NCBI GenBank assembly: GCA_021107195.1
Contig: JAIOTF010000332.1
Span: 1-15,121 of the forward strand
DNA: 15,121 bases
Origin: Anaerolineaceae bacterium
GTDB lineage: Bacteria > Chloroflexota > Anaerolineae > Anaerolineales > Anaerolineaceae
Reading direction: 5' to 3'
A program made the position numbers and the translations under genes. Below the pieces are notes generated by a model. That model saw nothing but the letters and a program-made list of their open reading frames with translations. It searched no databases and was not told the origin of the DNA. Positions 14,550 through 15,121 of this stretch are shown one piece after another (positions within the stretch are counted from its first letter, which is position 1; each line of letters opens with the position of its first letter).

Positions 14550-15121
14550 TTAAAACTCATCCAACGGAAAACCAAAGTCAATGGCTTCTTGCTTGACCTT
14601 ACGATACATGGCTTCCCATTCAGGCGCAGGCTGGAAGTTTTCGAGATCCCAGACTTCAGTAACCGGTTTGCCAATATCGGGGTCTTTGATAGCTGCTTCG
14701 AATTTAGGCAGGAAAGCATTGGCCATTTCATTAACTTTCTCCAGTTCCCAACCGGAGGCGGCATGGGAAACTTCGGCGGAGAAACGGCATTCCAGCGGCG
14801 TAAGGTAATCAGTCAACTTGCCGCCGGCAGCGCGCGGACCGGTCGAGAATGAGGCACCGGACGCGGCGATGGTGGCGACGCCAACCAGGATCTCGTACAG
14901 GAAAGCCTCGGTGCCAGGGCCAGAGACCTCATTGGCGATACCGTGGGTGAGAATACTGGTGTTGCGGCTGAGAGCCTGGTGAGTCATGCTCAACGCCCAG
15001 AGACCTTCGCGGTTGACATTGGATAAGTAGCGGATGTCGTAGATCTCGCCGCCGCCGACGGAGCTTTGCAGGATTGGGTATTGCAGCAGGGAACAAGCAA
15101 TACAAGAGAGGATGGCACCTT
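14550..15121 (-). CDS. Methylamine-type corrinoid methyltransferase, MtmB family (partial, N-terminus beyond the right edge)
   Basis: The last 189 residues are visible; the frame is open to the right edge, so no start lies in the window (a TTG at 14993 is internal). The visible part includes EIYDIRYLSNVNREGLW, then SGPGTEAFLYEILVGV and GGKLTDYLTPLECRFSAEVSH, and ends with a Y-x-x-V-K-x-E segment near DFGFPLDEF. By memory of the family this agrees with the C-terminal half of monomethylamine methyltransferase (PF05369, about 458 residues), including the LE-x-RF-x-x-EV-x-H region. MtmB passes a methyl group from monomethylamine to a corrinoid protein. The pyrrolysine position of archaeal MtmB (about residue 202) lies outside the window, so it is unknown whether this copy uses pyrrolysine; bacterial homologues can have other substrates. 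It precedes the UroD-like gene by 195 bases. Confidence 0.78.
   Translation of the reverse strand, partial: GAILSCIACSLLQYPILQSSVGGGEIYDIRYLSNVNREGLWALSMTHQALSRNTSILTHGIANEVSGPGTEAFLYEILVGVATIAASGASFSTGPRAAGGKLTDYLTPLECRFSAEVSHAASGWELEKVNEMANAFLPKFEAAIKDPDIGKPVTEVWDLENFQPAPEWEAMYRKVKQEAIDFGFPLDEF

Overview
All convincing genes in this window lie on the minus strand, so transcription runs from the right edge to the left edge. Gene content and style suggest an anaerobic bacterium of the Chloroflexota, probably an Anaerolineae lineage. The pointers are the solute-binding lipoprotein with a repeated Ala-Ala-Glu-Glu-Pro linker behind its lipobox, corrinoid methyl-transfer genes, and molybdenum hydroxylase genes without oxygen-dependent partners. 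This placement is inferred from gene style and is not proven by any marker gene.

Layout in order of transcription. (1) 15121-14550: C-terminal part of a methylamine-type corrinoid methyltransferase (MtmB family). (2) 14549-14355: a short gap with a strong stem-loop, a second hairpin, two similar dyads and a TTGACA box. (3) 14354-9917: a tight run of a UroD/MtaA-like zinc methyltransferase, a stand-alone MetH-activation-like protein with a C-terminal Cys cluster, a RACo-type ferredoxin/ASKHA corrinoid activator, and a creatininase-family amidohydrolase. (4) 9906-4849: an 8-oxoguanine-deaminase/SsnA-like amidohydrolase, a short YgfM-like flavoprotein subunit, and a fused [2Fe-2S]-molybdopterin hydroxylase like E. 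coli XdhD. (5) 4848-4374: a non-coding gap with a hairpin and dyad sequences. (6) 4373-1: an ABC importer of the BMP/nucleoside type, with binding lipoprotein, double ATPase and two permeases, the second cut by the left edge.

How the genes may work together (inference): the importer brings in a nitrogenous, possibly purine-like or N-methylated substrate. The molybdenum hydroxylase, deaminase and creatininase-like hydrolase oxidise, deaminate and open it. The MtmB-like and UroD-like methyltransferases move a methyl group through a corrinoid protein not present in the window, and the RACo-like protein, perhaps with the MetH-activation-like protein, keeps the cobalt reduced. This would be an anaerobic route for an N-methylated heterocycle or a related compound. 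The sequence does not fix the substrate.

No tRNA, rRNA, CRISPR array, insertion sequence or phage gene was seen.
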